This document shows, one piece after another, positions 10,524-18,247 of a DNA stretch of 58,706 bases (the first letter of the stretch is position 1; every line of letters starts with the position of its first letter). A model generated the notes under the pieces. That model worked only from the letters and a program-made list of their open reading frames with translations. It was not told the origin of the DNA and searched no databases. This stretch comes from Peptococcaceae bacterium 1198_IL3148 (GTDB lineage Bacteria > Bacillota > Desulfotomaculia > Desulfotomaculales > Desulfohalotomaculaceae). The stretch lies in NCBI GenBank assembly GCA_036763105.1, contig JBAIYS010000015.1, forward strand, positions 1 through 58,706, in the 5' to 3' direction. The translations under genes and the position numbers were made by a program.

Positions 10524-11816
10524 CTATAGCCCAAAGCGAGCATAAATTTCATCTATATGTTTCAGGTAGTGACTGTATTCAAAAATGTTATCCAAGTCTT
10601 CTCTGGACAGTAGCTTTGCCACCTCTGGATCAGCCGCCAACAGTTCCTTGAACTCTTTTCCGGTTTTCCAGCATTCCATGGCATTGCGCTGTACCAGTTC
10701 GTAAGCCTTTTCCCTAATGAGACCTTTATCCACCAATGCCAGCAGCGTGCGCTGGGAAAATACTAAGCCTTTGGTTCTTTCCATGTTATGTTTCATTTTC
10801 TCTGGGTAAACCAGCAGGTTAGCAATGATATCAGTCATTTTTTTCAAGGTGTAATCCACAATGGTGGTGCTGTCAGGAATAATTACCCTTTCCACTGAAG
10901 AGTGGGAAATATCCCGCTCATGCCATAAAGCCACGTTTTCCATGGCCACCAAGGCGTTACCCCGCAACAGACGGGCCATACCAGTGATGCGTTCAGTGAT
11001 GATGGGGTTGCGCTTGTGGGGCATCGCCGATGAACCCTTTTGCCCCTTGGCAAAGAATTCCTCTACCTCTCTGATGTCGGTGCGTTGTAACGCCCTCACT
11101 TCAGTGGCTATTTTCTCCAGTGTGCAACCAATTATTGCCAACGTATTCATGAACTCAGCATGACGATCCCGTTGTAACACCTGGGTGGACAGTGGTGAAG
11201 GGGTTAAACCCAATCTTTTACAGACATGGGCCTCTACCCTGGGGTCAATGTTGGCGTAGGTGCCAACGGCGCCAGAAATTTTGCCTACACTGATGGTTTT
11301 AACGGCATGTTGCATTCTTTCGATATCCCGCTCAATTTCTGCGGCCCACAACAACATTTTTAAACCAAAGGTCATGGGTTCGGCATGAATGCCGTGGGTG
11401 CGACCAATCATGATGGTAAAGCGATGTTCCTTGGCCTTTTCTATTAATACATCGTGAAATTTGTGCAGGCGGGTAAGAATTTGCTCCCCAGCCTCCTTCA
11501 TGCGAACACATTGGGCGGTGTCCACCACATCTGAAGATGTCAAACCCATGTGGATATATTTACTTTCTTCACCAACGTATTCAGCCACACAGGTGGTAAA
11601 GGCAATGACATCGTGATGCACCACCGATTCAATTTCCAAAATGCGATCTACGTCAAACCGGGCCTTTTCTTTAATTACCGCCAACGCCTCGGCGGGCACT
11701 TGTCCCAGTTCAACCATCGCCTCACAAGCATATATTTCTACATCCAGCCACTTTTGAAACTTGTTCTCTTCGGACCAGATTTGCTTCATTTCAGGTAATG
11801 TGTAACGTTCAATCAT
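10524..11816 (-). CDS. purB: Adenylosuccinate lyase PurB
   Basis: Fumarase/aspartase-superfamily lyase that splits SAICAR to AICAR and adenylosuccinate to AMP. At 430 residues it is normal. The flexible signature loop GSSAMPHKRNP is present, with TSSDVVDTAQ and GRTHGIHAEP before it. GGAGGAG precedes the ATG at 11816. Placed 17 bases after purE in the same run. The second reaction would need PurA, which is not in this window. Confidence 0.97.
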   Translation of the reverse strand: MIERYTLPEMKQIWSEENKFQKWLDVEIYACEAMVELGQVPAEALAVIKEKARFDVDRILEIESVVHHDVIAFTTCVAEYVGEESKYIHMGLTSSDVVDTAQCVRMKEAGEQILTRLHKFHDVLIEKAKEHRFTIMIGRTHGIHAEPMTFGLKMLLWAAEIERDIERMQHAVKTISVGKISGAVGTYANIDPRVEAHVCKRLGLTPSPLSTQVLQRDRHAEFMNTLAIIGCTLEKIATEVRALQRTDIREVEEFFAKGQKGSSAMPHKRNPIITERITGMARLLRGNALVAMENVALWHERDISHSSVERVIIPDSTTIVDYTLKKMTDIIANLLVYPEKMKHNMERTKGLVFSQRTLLALVDKGLIREKAYELVQRNAMECWKTGKEFKELLAADPEVAKLLSREDLDNIFEYSHYLKHIDEIYARFGL

Positions 11817-11833
11817 AATTTTTTCTCCTCCTA

Positions 11834-12352
11834 TTACTTGGTAGCCAGATAGCCATCAATGCCAAGTTCTGTTAATTTGTCAGCCTTTCTTTGTACTTCC
11901 CCGGCCATTTCTTCTTTGTACTGGATAATCCTTTGCTGGACAGCTGGGTCTGCGGTGGCCACAATCTGAGCCGCTAAAATGCCCGCATTTTTGGCACCAT
12001 TAATGGCCACGGTGGCCACTGGTATTCCCGAAGGCATTTGCACAATTGCATAGAGTGCATCCACACCCTCCAGGGCACCGGATTTAATGGGCACTCCAAT
12101 TACCGGTAGCGGTGTGAAAGCGGCAATCACCCCAGGCAAGTGAGCTGCCATACCGGCCCCGGCAATTATCGCTTGCAAGCCCCGCTGATGGGCGGTACGG
12201 GCATAGGTAGCGGTTTGTTCGGGTACCCGGTGGGCAGATGAAATAATCACTTCATAGGGTATCCCAAATTTGGTTAAAATATCTGCTGCCCCCTTCATAA
12301 TTGGCAAATCAGAATCACTGCCCATTACAATGCCGACTAAAGGTTCAACCAT
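11834..12352 (-). CDS. purE: N5-CAIR mutase PurE (class I type)
   Basis: Makes CAIR for PurC. The 172 residues show MGSDSDLP at the N-terminus, SAHRVP, the glycine-rich GAGMAAHLPG and the QMPSGIPVATVAINGAKNAG loop of the PurE fold. AAGGAGG (12362-12368) precedes the ATG. It is the first biosynthetic gene after the permease. PurK, which normally supplies N5-CAIR to class I PurE, is not adjacent. Confidence 0.95.
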   Translation of the reverse strand: MVEPLVGIVMGSDSDLPIMKGAADILTKFGIPYEVIISSAHRVPEQTATYARTAHQRGLQAIIAGAGMAAHLPGVIAAFTPLPVIGVPIKSGALEGVDALYAIVQMPSGIPVATVAINGAKNAGILAAQIVATADPAVQQRIIQYKEEMAGEVQRKADKLTELGIDGYLATK

Positions 12353-12435
12353 TTGATCAGGCCTCCTTAACCATTTTAACTAGAAAAATATTCTATTCAA
12401 GATTATTTGTGGTAAAAAGAAAATTAAAAATAATA

Positions 12436-12471
12436 CCCCTACCGTGAAGAAAGTTTTCTAGTGTGTAGGGG
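12436..12471. repeat. Short inverted repeat with CCCCTAC/GTAGGGG ends (deleted MITE-like copy)
   Basis: CCCCTAC (12436-12442) and GTAGGGG (12465-12471) are the same termini as the larger elements at 1659 and 14341, but only 22 bases separate them, and the ends are in inside-out orientation. An inner AGAAA/TTTCT stem can form. On minus it is followed by TATTATTTTTAATTTT, so it might act as a weak attenuator between the permease and purE. The rest of the 150-bp gap shows nothing else. Confidence 0.5.
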
Positions 12472-12502
12472 CATCTGTCAATGTTATGTTAAATGTCGTT
12501 TA

Positions 12503-13870
12503 TTATCCGGCTAAAAAGGCATAGCGGATAACAATCACTACTGTCAATAGCCACATCATCCAGTGGATTTCCTTAGCGCGACCAGCCACCGCCTTGAGCA
12601 CGGTATAAGAAACAATACCAGCTGCAATACCATTGGCAATGTTATAGGTAAAGGGCATTAAAGTTAAGGTTAAAAATGCCGGGAAGGCTTCGGTAAAATC
12701 ATCAAAATCTATTTCTCTTACCGCAGAAGCCATCAACACACCTACAATAATCAACGCCGGAGAGGTGGCAGCACTGGGGATTAAACCAGCCAATGGTGCC
12801 AGCACCAAAGCCAGTAAAAACATCACACCGGTGGTAACGGCAGTCAGACCAGTACGGCCACCTTCACCAACACCGGCACTACTTTCGGCGTAGGCAGTAA
12901 GGGTACTGGTACCCATTAATGCACCAAAGGAAATACCAAAGGCGTCTACCATCATGGCTTTACCCAATCTGGGGCTGTTGCCGTCTTTATCCAACAAACC
13001 GGCTTTGCCGGCAGTACCAACCAAAGTACCAAAGGTATCAAATAATTCCACAAAGGTAAAGGTAAATACAACGGCCCAAATGCCCATATCTAAAGCACCT
13101 TTAATATCCAGCGCACCAATGTTTAAGTTGCTCAGATTAGGTAGCGCAAACAGAGAAAAGTTCTCGGGGATCACAGTAACGCCCAAAGGAATACCCACCA
13201 AGGTGGAAACTAAAATACCAATTAATAAAGCACCCTTAACCCTTTTAGCCATCAAAATGGCAGTAATGGCCAAGCCAATTAAAGCCAGCATGGTGTTGGG
13301 ATTAGCAAAACTGCCCATGCCCAGGTTCCATTCAAAGGACATAAAAGCAGCTTGCCCTTCTTTGGCCAGGGTTTCAATAGTTGACTCAATGGGTACTGCC
13401 GTAACCGCCATAATTTCAGCCATTTTTAAGCCAACCACAGTAATAAAGAGACCGAGACCGACGGTAATGGCTCGTTTTAATGAGTTAGGTACTGCCACCA
13501 CCAACAATTGACGAATTTGGGTTACCGTTAAAATAATAAAAACAACACCAGAAATAAATACTGCACCCAGCGCCACTTGCCAAGTCATACCCATCCCTTG
13601 GGCAGCCACGGCGGCAAAGTAAGCATTTAAGCCCATACCAGGAGCCAACGCAATGGGAAAGTTAACAAACAAACCCATGGCAATGGTAACTATGCCGGCA
13701 GCCACCGCTGTGGCAAAAAACACTGCATCCCTGTCCATACCAGTACCACTAAGAATGGTGGGGTTCAGAAAAAGAATATAAGCCATGGCCATAAACGTTG
13801 TTAGACCTGCAATCACTTCTGTTTTTACGTCTGTGTTGTACTTCTTTAGTTGAAATAGTTTTTCAAACAA
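12503..13870 (-). CDS. NCS2-family purine permease (guanine/hypoxanthine type)
   Basis: Membrane importer of purine bases. FQLKKYNTDVKTEVIAGLTTF before the first helix, ILFLNPTIL, GMGLNAYF and the GTLVGTAGKAGLLD stretch are typical of the PbuG/AzgA branch; about 12 to 14 hydrophobic segments are visible. I set the start at TTG 13870 (455 residues) because a perfect AAGGAGG (13880-13886) lies 9 bases upstream; the open frame extends to GTG 13936 but that would contain the ribosome site. A guanine riboswitch in the leader supports a guanine/hypoxanthine substrate. The riboswitch may also govern the purine genes downstream. Confidence 0.92.
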   Translation of the reverse strand: MFEKLFQLKKYNTDVKTEVIAGLTTFMAMAYILFLNPTILSGTGMDRDAVFFATAVAAGIVTIAMGLFVNFPIALAPGMGLNAYFAAVAAQGMGMTWQVALGAVFISGVVFIILTVTQIRQLLVVAVPNSLKRAITVGLGLFITVVGLKMAEIMAVTAVPIESTIETLAKEGQAAFMSFEWNLGMGSFANPNTMLALIGLAITAILMAKRVKGALLIGILVSTLVGIPLGVTVIPENFSLFALPNLSNLNIGALDIKGALDMGIWAVVFTFTFVELFDTFGTLVGTAGKAGLLDKDGNSPRLGKAMMVDAFGISFGALMGTSTLTAYAESSAGVGEGGRTGLTAVTTGVMFLLALVLAPLAGLIPSAATSPALIIVGVLMASAVREIDFDDFTEAFPAFLTLTLMPFTYNIANGIAAGIVSYTVLKAVAGRAKEIHWMMWLLTVVIVIRYAFLAG

Positions 13871-13953
13871 TGCTGTTTTCCTCCTTGTGTCAAAACCATT
13901 GCTTATTTTTTTATGGTAACCAACTATTTTAGCCACTAACCTCAGGAAAAAAC

Positions 13954-14013
13954 AAAAAAACCCAAGCGGTTAGGTTCCACAAAAATATTTCGTGTGAAAC
14001 CTAACCGCCTGGG
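13954..14013 (-). terminator. Riboswitch-controlled terminator before the purine permease
   Basis: On minus, a stem of about 20 bp (14013-13993 with 13981-13961, few mismatches) is followed by seven T residues. The 3-prime arm is also complementary to two pieces further upstream in the leader (14096-14104 and 14059-14067), which gives an obvious competing antiterminator fold. It lies about 105 bases after the aptamer, with two other hairpins in between (14075-14095 and 14033-14054). Confidence 0.85.
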
Positions 14014-14117
14014 CTTTTATCCCTTAGGTGTAACTGGTTAAATAGTTAGCCAGTCTGTACCGCTTGGACCAAACCACCTATTAAAGCAATAGGTGTGGAA
14101 CCCTAGGTACACTTTCC

Positions 14118-14184
14118 CACGTAGTCAAGCAATTTACGGTTGCTTGGTAGAAACTCTCGAGCCATATTCCCAAGTATATACGTG
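14118..14184 (-). promoter_or_regulatory. Purine riboswitch aptamer, guanine class
   Basis: On minus, P1 arms CACGTA/TACGTG enclose the invariant segments of the purine aptamer: AATATGG, GTTTCTACC, the kissing-loop arm CCGTAAA, and GACTACG. The base that reads the ligand (position 74 in xpt numbering, in GACTACG) is C, which pairs with guanine or hypoxanthine; adenine switches have T here. The layout aptamer-terminator-permease fits repression of uptake when guanine is plentiful. Confidence 0.93.
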
Positions 14185-14208
14185 CCATATGCTTTTTTCG
14201 ACACCTTC

Positions 14209-14237
14209 ATATTAACAGGTTGCCCCCAGCCTGTCAA
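14209..14237 (-). promoter_or_regulatory. Sigma-A promoter for the riboswitch leader
   Basis: On minus, a perfect TTGACA (14237-14232) is followed after 17 bases by TAATAT (14214-14209). Transcription would start near 14202, just upstream of the aptamer. It is the only good promoter seen ahead of the permease-purE-purD run. Confidence 0.75.
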
Positions 14238-14326
14238 CGGTTTTTTGTGTTCTTGCAACTGTTGCTTAGTAGAGCCAGGTACTAGCATAGTTCACAAAGT
14301 AGGATGAAAATTTAAATGTAATGATT

Positions 14327-14463
14327 GTTATACACGAACATGTAGGGGCCGATTTATCGCGCCCAGTAAAGCAACCTTTGCCTTTAGAAACAACTTTATC
14401 ACCATGAGCAAATGCTACGTTTACGGGATCGATAAATCGAACCCCTACAAAAACACTTGCATT
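14327..14463. repeat. MITE-like inverted-repeat element, copy 2 (guaA-riboswitch gap)
   Basis: Termini TGTAGGGG (14341-14348) and CCCCTACA (14442-14449) match copy 1 near 1659-1771, as do the internal GATTTATCGCGCCC and ACGGGATCGATAAATCGAA blocks. An AATTCATAATTCATAATT copy of the second repeat family follows directly (14465-14484), just past the guaA stop. Together with the riboswitch leader this accounts for the 623-bp stretch without a gene between 13871 and 14493. Confidence 0.75.
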
Positions 14464-14493
14464 AAGAATTCATAATTCATAATTGCCTTCATA

Positions 14494-16032
14494 CTACTCC
14501 CACTCAATGGTGCTGGGTGGCTTAGAGGTAATATCATATACCACTCTGTTCACCTGATCCATCTCATTGCAAATCCGTAAAGAGATGGTTTCCAGCACTT
14601 CGTAGGGTAAGCGCGCCCAGTCGGCGGTCATGCCGTCGTTACTGTGAATGGCCCGCACCCCAATGGTGTGAGCATAAGTGCGCTCGTCACCCATGACACC
14701 AACGCTCTTTAGGTTGGGCAGCACCGCAAAGTATTGCCAGATTTCTCTGTCCAGGCCAGCCTTTTTAATCTCGTCGGTGACAATGGCGTCAGCTTCTCGC
14801 AATATCGCCAGCTTGTCCTTGGTGATCTCACCCAAAATGCGCACCGCTAATCCAGGGCCAGGGAATGGTTGCCGCCATACCACCTCTGCCGGCATGTCCA
14901 TTTCCTCGCCCAACTGACGCACTTCATCCTTAAACAACCACTTAAGTGGTTCAATCAGTTCAAACTGCATATCTTCCGGCAATCCGCCGACGTTGTGGTG
15001 CGATTTAATTACCGCCGCGGTGGCAGTACCACTCTCCACCACATCGGGATAAAGGGTGCCTTGAACCAAGAAATCAATTTGTCCTAACTTTGCCGCTTCC
15101 GCTTCAAAAACTCTGATAAACTCTTCACCAATAATTTTGCGCTTACGTTCTGGATCAGTTACTCCGGCCAGTTTGGTTAAAAACCGCTCACTGGCATCAA
15201 CATGAACCAGCTTCATTTTAAACTTTTCCCGGAAGGTACTAACCACTTGCTCCGCTTCACCTTTGCGCAACAAACCATGGTCCACAAAAACACAGGTCAG
15301 GTTGTCACCCACTGCTTTGTGTACCAGTAGTGCGGCCACCGAGGAATCTACGCCGCCACTTAACCCGCATAGCACCTGCTTATTGCCAACTTTAGCCCGC
15401 ACTTCGGCAATGGTATCCTCCAAAAAGGAACCCATTGTCCAACTGCCGGTGCAACCACAAATGTTATACAAAAAATTCTGCAGTACTTGTTTTCCTTTAG
15501 GGGTATGCACCACCTCGGGATGGAACTGTACTGCATAAAGCTTTCTGTCGGGGCAATACATGCTGGCCACTGGAGCATGGGGACTGCGGGAATTAACCAC
15601 AAACCCTGCTGGTGCATTCTCCACCCGATCAAAATGGCTCATCCAGCACTGTTCAGTGGTTTCCAGCCCTGCTAACAGGCCGCTGTTTTCCAGCACTTCC
15701 AACATTATTTTGCCATACTCCCGTTGGGTGCCACGACCCACTTTACCGCCCAATTGGTGAGCCATCATTTGCATACCATAACAAATGCCCATAATGGGGA
15801 TACCCAGCTCATAAATTGCCGGGTTGACAGCGGGGGCATTTTCTGCATAAACACTGGATGGACCACCAGAAAACACAATACCCTTGGGTTGCTTTTGCTT
15901 AATTTCTTCTATGGAAGTGTTGTAAGGCAGAATTTCGCAAAACACCTGACACTCCCTGATGCGCCGGGCAATCAATTGGGTATATTGACCGCCAAAGTCC
16001 AGCACAACCACCATTTCTTGTCCCACAGACAT
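14494..16032 (-). CDS. guaA: GMP synthase (glutamine-hydrolysing) GuaA
   Basis: Converts XMP to GMP. The 512 residues contain an N-terminal glutaminase with Cys84 (GICYGMQ), His171 and Glu173 (FHPEV), then an ATP pyrophosphatase domain with the SGGVDS loop (225-230), and a C-terminal dimerization domain ending [15 protein letters not shown] lies 9 bases before the ATG at 16032. It is 60 bases downstream of hpt, with an inverted repeat between, and is separated from the pur run by the riboswitch leader. Probably co-transcribed with hpt. Confidence 0.97.
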   Translation of the reverse strand: MSVGQEMVVVLDFGGQYTQLIARRIRECQVFCEILPYNTSIEEIKQKQPKGIVFSGGPSSVYAENAPAVNPAIYELGIPIMGICYGMQMMAHQLGGKVGRGTQREYGKIMLEVLENSGLLAGLETTEQCWMSHFDRVENAPAGFVVNSRSPHAPVASMYCPDRKLYAVQFHPEVVHTPKGKQVLQNFLYNICGCTGSWTMGSFLEDTIAEVRAKVGNKQVLCGLSGGVDSSVAALLVHKAVGDNLTCVFVDHGLLRKGEAEQVVSTFREKFKMKLVHVDASERFLTKLAGVTDPERKRKIIGEEFIRVFEAEAAKLGQIDFLVQGTLYPDVVESGTATAAVIKSHHNVGGLPEDMQFELIEPLKWLFKDEVRQLGEEMDMPAEVVWRQPFPGPGLAVRILGEITKDKLAILREADAIVTDEIKKAGLDREIWQYFAVLPNLKSVGVMGDERTYAHTIGVRAIHSNDGMTADWARLPYEVLETISLRICNEMDQVNRVVYDITSKPPSTIEWE

Positions 16033-16055
16033 GCTTTAATCCCTCCAAATACAAA

Positions 16056-16080
16056 GTTGACCAGTATTATTCTGGCCAAC
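16056..16080. repeat. Inverted repeat between hpt and guaA
   Basis: GTTGACCAG (16056-16064) and CTGGCCAAC (16072-16080) pair around a 7-nt AT loop. It falls in the 60-bp gap just upstream of the guaA ribosome site, without a T-run, so an mRNA hairpin or operator is possible; no function can be assigned. Confidence 0.45.
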
Positions 16081-16092
16081 CAGTAGTTCCTT

Positions 16093-16632
16093 TTATGCTT
16101 GATAAATTTCTGGCTTTAATACCGCGATATATGGTAAATTACGATAACGCTCGTCATAATCTAAACCGTATCCCACTACAAATTCATCCGGAATGGTGAA
16201 ACCATTGTAGTCAATATCTACGCCCACTGTACGGCGATCGGGCTTACTTAACAGAGTACAAATCTTAATACTCTTGGGTCCCCGGGCCCGTAGGTTATCC
16301 ACCAAGTAGTTGAGGGTCAGTCCAGTATCTACAATGTCTTCGACTATAATGACATGCTTGCCTTCAATACTCTTGTCCAAGTCCTTAAGAATCCTCACTG
16401 CACCGGAGGATTGGGTGGAAGAACCGTAACTGGATACCGCCATAAAGTCAAAGGACGTGGGCACTGTAATGTTGCGCACTAAATCGGCTAAGAAAATCAT
16501 AGCACCCTTTAAAATTCCAATGGTTAGAACACTTTCGCCCTCATAATCTTTAGAGATTTGCTGACCCAATTCTTTAACCCGTGCTTTAATTTCTTCTTCG
16601 GTTAAGCTGATTTTTAACACATCGGGGTGCAT
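16093..16632 (-). CDS. hpt: Hypoxanthine-guanine phosphoribosyltransferase Hpt
   Basis: Salvages hypoxanthine and guanine with PRPP. The PRPP-binding motif [14 protein letters not shown] is clear, as is the SLTEEEI N-terminus and the [17 protein letters not shown]-terminal stretch. I choose ATG 16632 (179 residues) because GGGAGGT lies 6-7 bases upstream; the frame continues another 14 codons to 16674 but without a ribosome site. First gene of an hpt-guaA pair with its own promoter. Confidence 0.95.
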   Translation of the reverse strand: MHPDVLKISLTEEEIKARVKELGQQISKDYEGESVLTIGILKGAMIFLADLVRNITVPTSFDFMAVSSYGSSTQSSGAVRILKDLDKSIEGKHVIIVEDIVDTGLTLNYLVDNLRARGPKSIKICTLLSKPDRRTVGVDIDYNGFTIPDEFVVGYGLDYDERYRNLPYIAVLKPEIYQA

Positions 16633-16682
16633 TATAAGACCTCCCGCAGTTGTAATAACTATATTGCTTGACAATACGGTTT

Positions 16683-16712
16683 ATTATACCAAACTATGCA
16701 GAAATTTGTCAA
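16683..16712 (-). promoter_or_regulatory. Sigma-A promoter for hpt-guaA
   Basis: On minus, TTGACA (16712-16707), an 18-base spacer and TATAAT (16688-16683) make two perfect hexamers. Start of transcription would be near 16676, about 45 bases before the hpt ATG, leaving no room for a riboswitch. Confidence 0.85.
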
Positions 16713-16796
16713 AGATAAGTTTGCCGTTTATAATGCCGGTGGCTTTTGCTGTGGTCTGATATTTGTTTGTCTGTTAAGATGTTAGCTTCAGTAAGA

Positions 16797-16854
16797 CCCG
16801 GTTCCTGCTGCCCGCTCACTTTTGAGATAGTTTCGCTATACAGCAGGAACCGGG
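16797..16854. repeat. Perfect 14-bp inverted repeat with 30-nt loop
   Basis: CCCGGTTCCTGCTG (16797-16810) and its exact complement (16841-16854) flank a 30-nt loop. There is no T-run on minus and only TTTATAA on plus. It lies between the terminator of the membrane-anchored protein gene and the hpt promoter. The remainder of the 332-bp stretch 16633-16964 holds the hpt promoter and that terminator. Confidence 0.6.
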
Positions 16855-16931
16855 TTTATAACTAACCTTTAATTGAGAAGCAGTGGCAAAAGTCACCTGT
16901 GTTTGTGGTTAAATGACTACTTCCCTTACGC

Positions 16932-16966
16932 AAAAAATCGAAAAGGTGCGCCTACGCGCACCTTTT
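16932..16966 (-). terminator. Intrinsic terminator of the membrane-anchored protein gene
   Basis: AAAAGGTGCG pairs with CGCACCTTTT (stem 16941-16950 with 16957-16966) and on minus is followed by CGATTTTTTG. The first stem bases overlap the stop codon of the gene ending at 16965. Confidence 0.8.
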
Positions 16967-17672
16967 ATACCGGTGGTTGAATATTTATTTCTTGATCGTA
17001 ATCCCACAGCTTTATGTTGATCTCCATTAACGAGTTGGCGTTGGCAGAGTGGCTGGCGTTGATTGTTGCTTTATAGATACGTTGATCGCTGGAGTCTATC
17101 CACAGCTTATATTTAAAGACATTGAATTGATTTTCTAAAAAAGGCATATCTATATTGGGCACCAGTTCTAAAACTTCGGTTTCCCGCCCATCCAGTTCTT
17201 CACTGCCTAGATATTCCAACCGGGGCACGTCTTTAAAGTTAAAGTTGGCCAGCGGATTAAATTCAATAACAAAGGATTCCGCCTGGGCCAGTTGATTACC
17301 TTGCAAAGTTAGCCACTTGCCAGCAAAGGGATCTTTCATATAGGTGTTATCTTTATATTGAATAAATTCCACAGGCGAATTAATTAATTTGCCTACTATA
17401 TGTATTTGATCACTGCCGGCCCTTTCCCCTGTGACATCGCTAATTGGTTCCTGTTTATTCCCCAATTTACACTCAATATGAAACCTGTAATTTTGACTGG
17501 CCATTGTTTTACTTAAACTTTGTTGTAATAATAAATCCGGATCTACGGCTGGTTTACTGTGATAACTTATTGCCGCCCACAGTGCAACAGCAATTACCAA
17601 TATGGCGGCTATTATCATAAACATTTTTTTGTTTACGGTGGGCATTGAAAAATTTAGCTGCGGAAACTTCAT
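16965..17672 (-). CDS. Membrane-anchored extracellular protein of unknown function
   Basis: 235 residues: about 17 N-terminal residues, one transmembrane helix (about 18-36, IIAAILVIAVALWAAI) and a soluble outer domain. No lipobox cysteine is present, so it would be held by the helix. The beta-rich outer part (VTGERAGSDQIHIVGK, FIQYKDNTYMKDPFAGKW, LEYLGSEELDGRETEVLELV) resembles the general pattern of LolA/LppX-like lipid-carrier folds found in Gram-positive envelope proteins, but that is only a resemblance. Single gene with its own terminator. Its neighbours give no functional clue. Confidence 0.75.
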   Translation of the reverse strand: MKFPQLNFSMPTVNKKMFMIIAAILVIAVALWAAISYHSKPAVDPDLLLQQSLSKTMASQNYRFHIECKLGNKQEPISDVTGERAGSDQIHIVGKLINSPVEFIQYKDNTYMKDPFAGKWLTLQGNQLAQAESFVIEFNPLANFNFKDVPRLEYLGSEELDGRETEVLELVPNIDMPFLENQFNVFKYKLWIDSSDQRIYKATINASHSANANSLMEINIKLWDYDQEINIQPPV

Positions 17673-17718
17673 TTACACTCCCCCTGTTTACATTTTAGTT
17701 AAATATTACTAATGCCCT

Positions 17719-17737
17719 AAACTGTTTATGACAGTTT
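17719..17737. promoter_or_regulatory. Perfect 7-bp inverted repeat in divergent promoter region
   Basis: AAACTGT TTATG ACAGTTT lies in the 232-bp gap between two divergent genes (membrane-anchored protein on minus, mazG-like on plus). It has operator-like symmetry. A TAAAAT hexamer near 17832 could be a -10 box for mazG, but no good -35 is seen. An AT repeat (17868-17892) sits just before the mazG ribosome site. Confidence 0.3.
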
Positions 17738-17904
17738 TAGCTGGTTAACACTAAACAAATAGAATTTTTTTGCATTAGTGGTGCCGCCATAGCTAAACCC
17801 AATGTTTTAGTGGTGGCCATTATTTTTGTGGTAAAATAGGGTAACAAAGCAAAGCCCCTAAATTATGGATTAGGAATTTTGAATTATGAGTTGGAGGGTT
17901 TAGT

Positions 17905-18228
17905 TTGGAACTTAAGGATATGCAGGCGGATGTGGATAAATGGATTAGTCAGTTTGAGGAAGGCTATTGGCATCCCCTTTCTATGTTGGCCCGGATGACC
18001 GAAGAAGTGGGAGAGTTAGCCCGGGAGATTAACCACCAATTCGGGGAAAAACCGAAAAAGCCCACCGAAGGGGAAGGCAACTTAGCGTTGGAATTGGGAG
18101 ATATTATGTTTATTGTGGCCTGCCTGGCCAATTCTCTCAACATAGACCTGGAAGAGGCCTTTAAAGGCACTATGGACAAGTATTACCGGCGGGACAGCAA
18201 CCGGTGGACAAAAAAACAAGATACCTAA
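17905..18228 (+). CDS. MazG-like nucleotide pyrophosphohydrolase
   Basis: 107-residue single-domain member of the all-alpha NTP pyrophosphohydrolases (YpjD type), likely removing non-canonical or excess nucleoside triphosphates. The metal-binding helices are visible as EEVGELAREI and ELGDIMFIVACLAN, the E-x-x-E plus E-x-x-D pattern. Start is TTG at 17905 with GGAGGG 6 bases upstream. It is followed after 19 bases by the DUF1015 gene and may share its transcript. No obvious link with the purine genes beyond nucleotide chemistry. Confidence 0.88.
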   Translation: MELKDMQADVDKWISQFEEGYWHPLSMLARMTEEVGELAREINHQFGEKPKKPTEGEGNLALELGDIMFIVACLANSLNIDLEEAFKGTMDKYYRRDSNRWTKKQDT

Positions 18229-18247
18229 GAATGAAAGGATGTTTATA

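Noticed and set aside
12373-12400. TTGAAT-16-TAAAAT on minus as a second promoter for purE
   Set aside because: Transcription would start inside the purE ribosome site (12362-12368), so it could not give a normal mRNA.
14103-14288. 61-codon minus frame through the riboswitch
   Set aside because: It runs through the promoter and aptamer; the RNA structure explains the sequence and the peptide has no coding signs.
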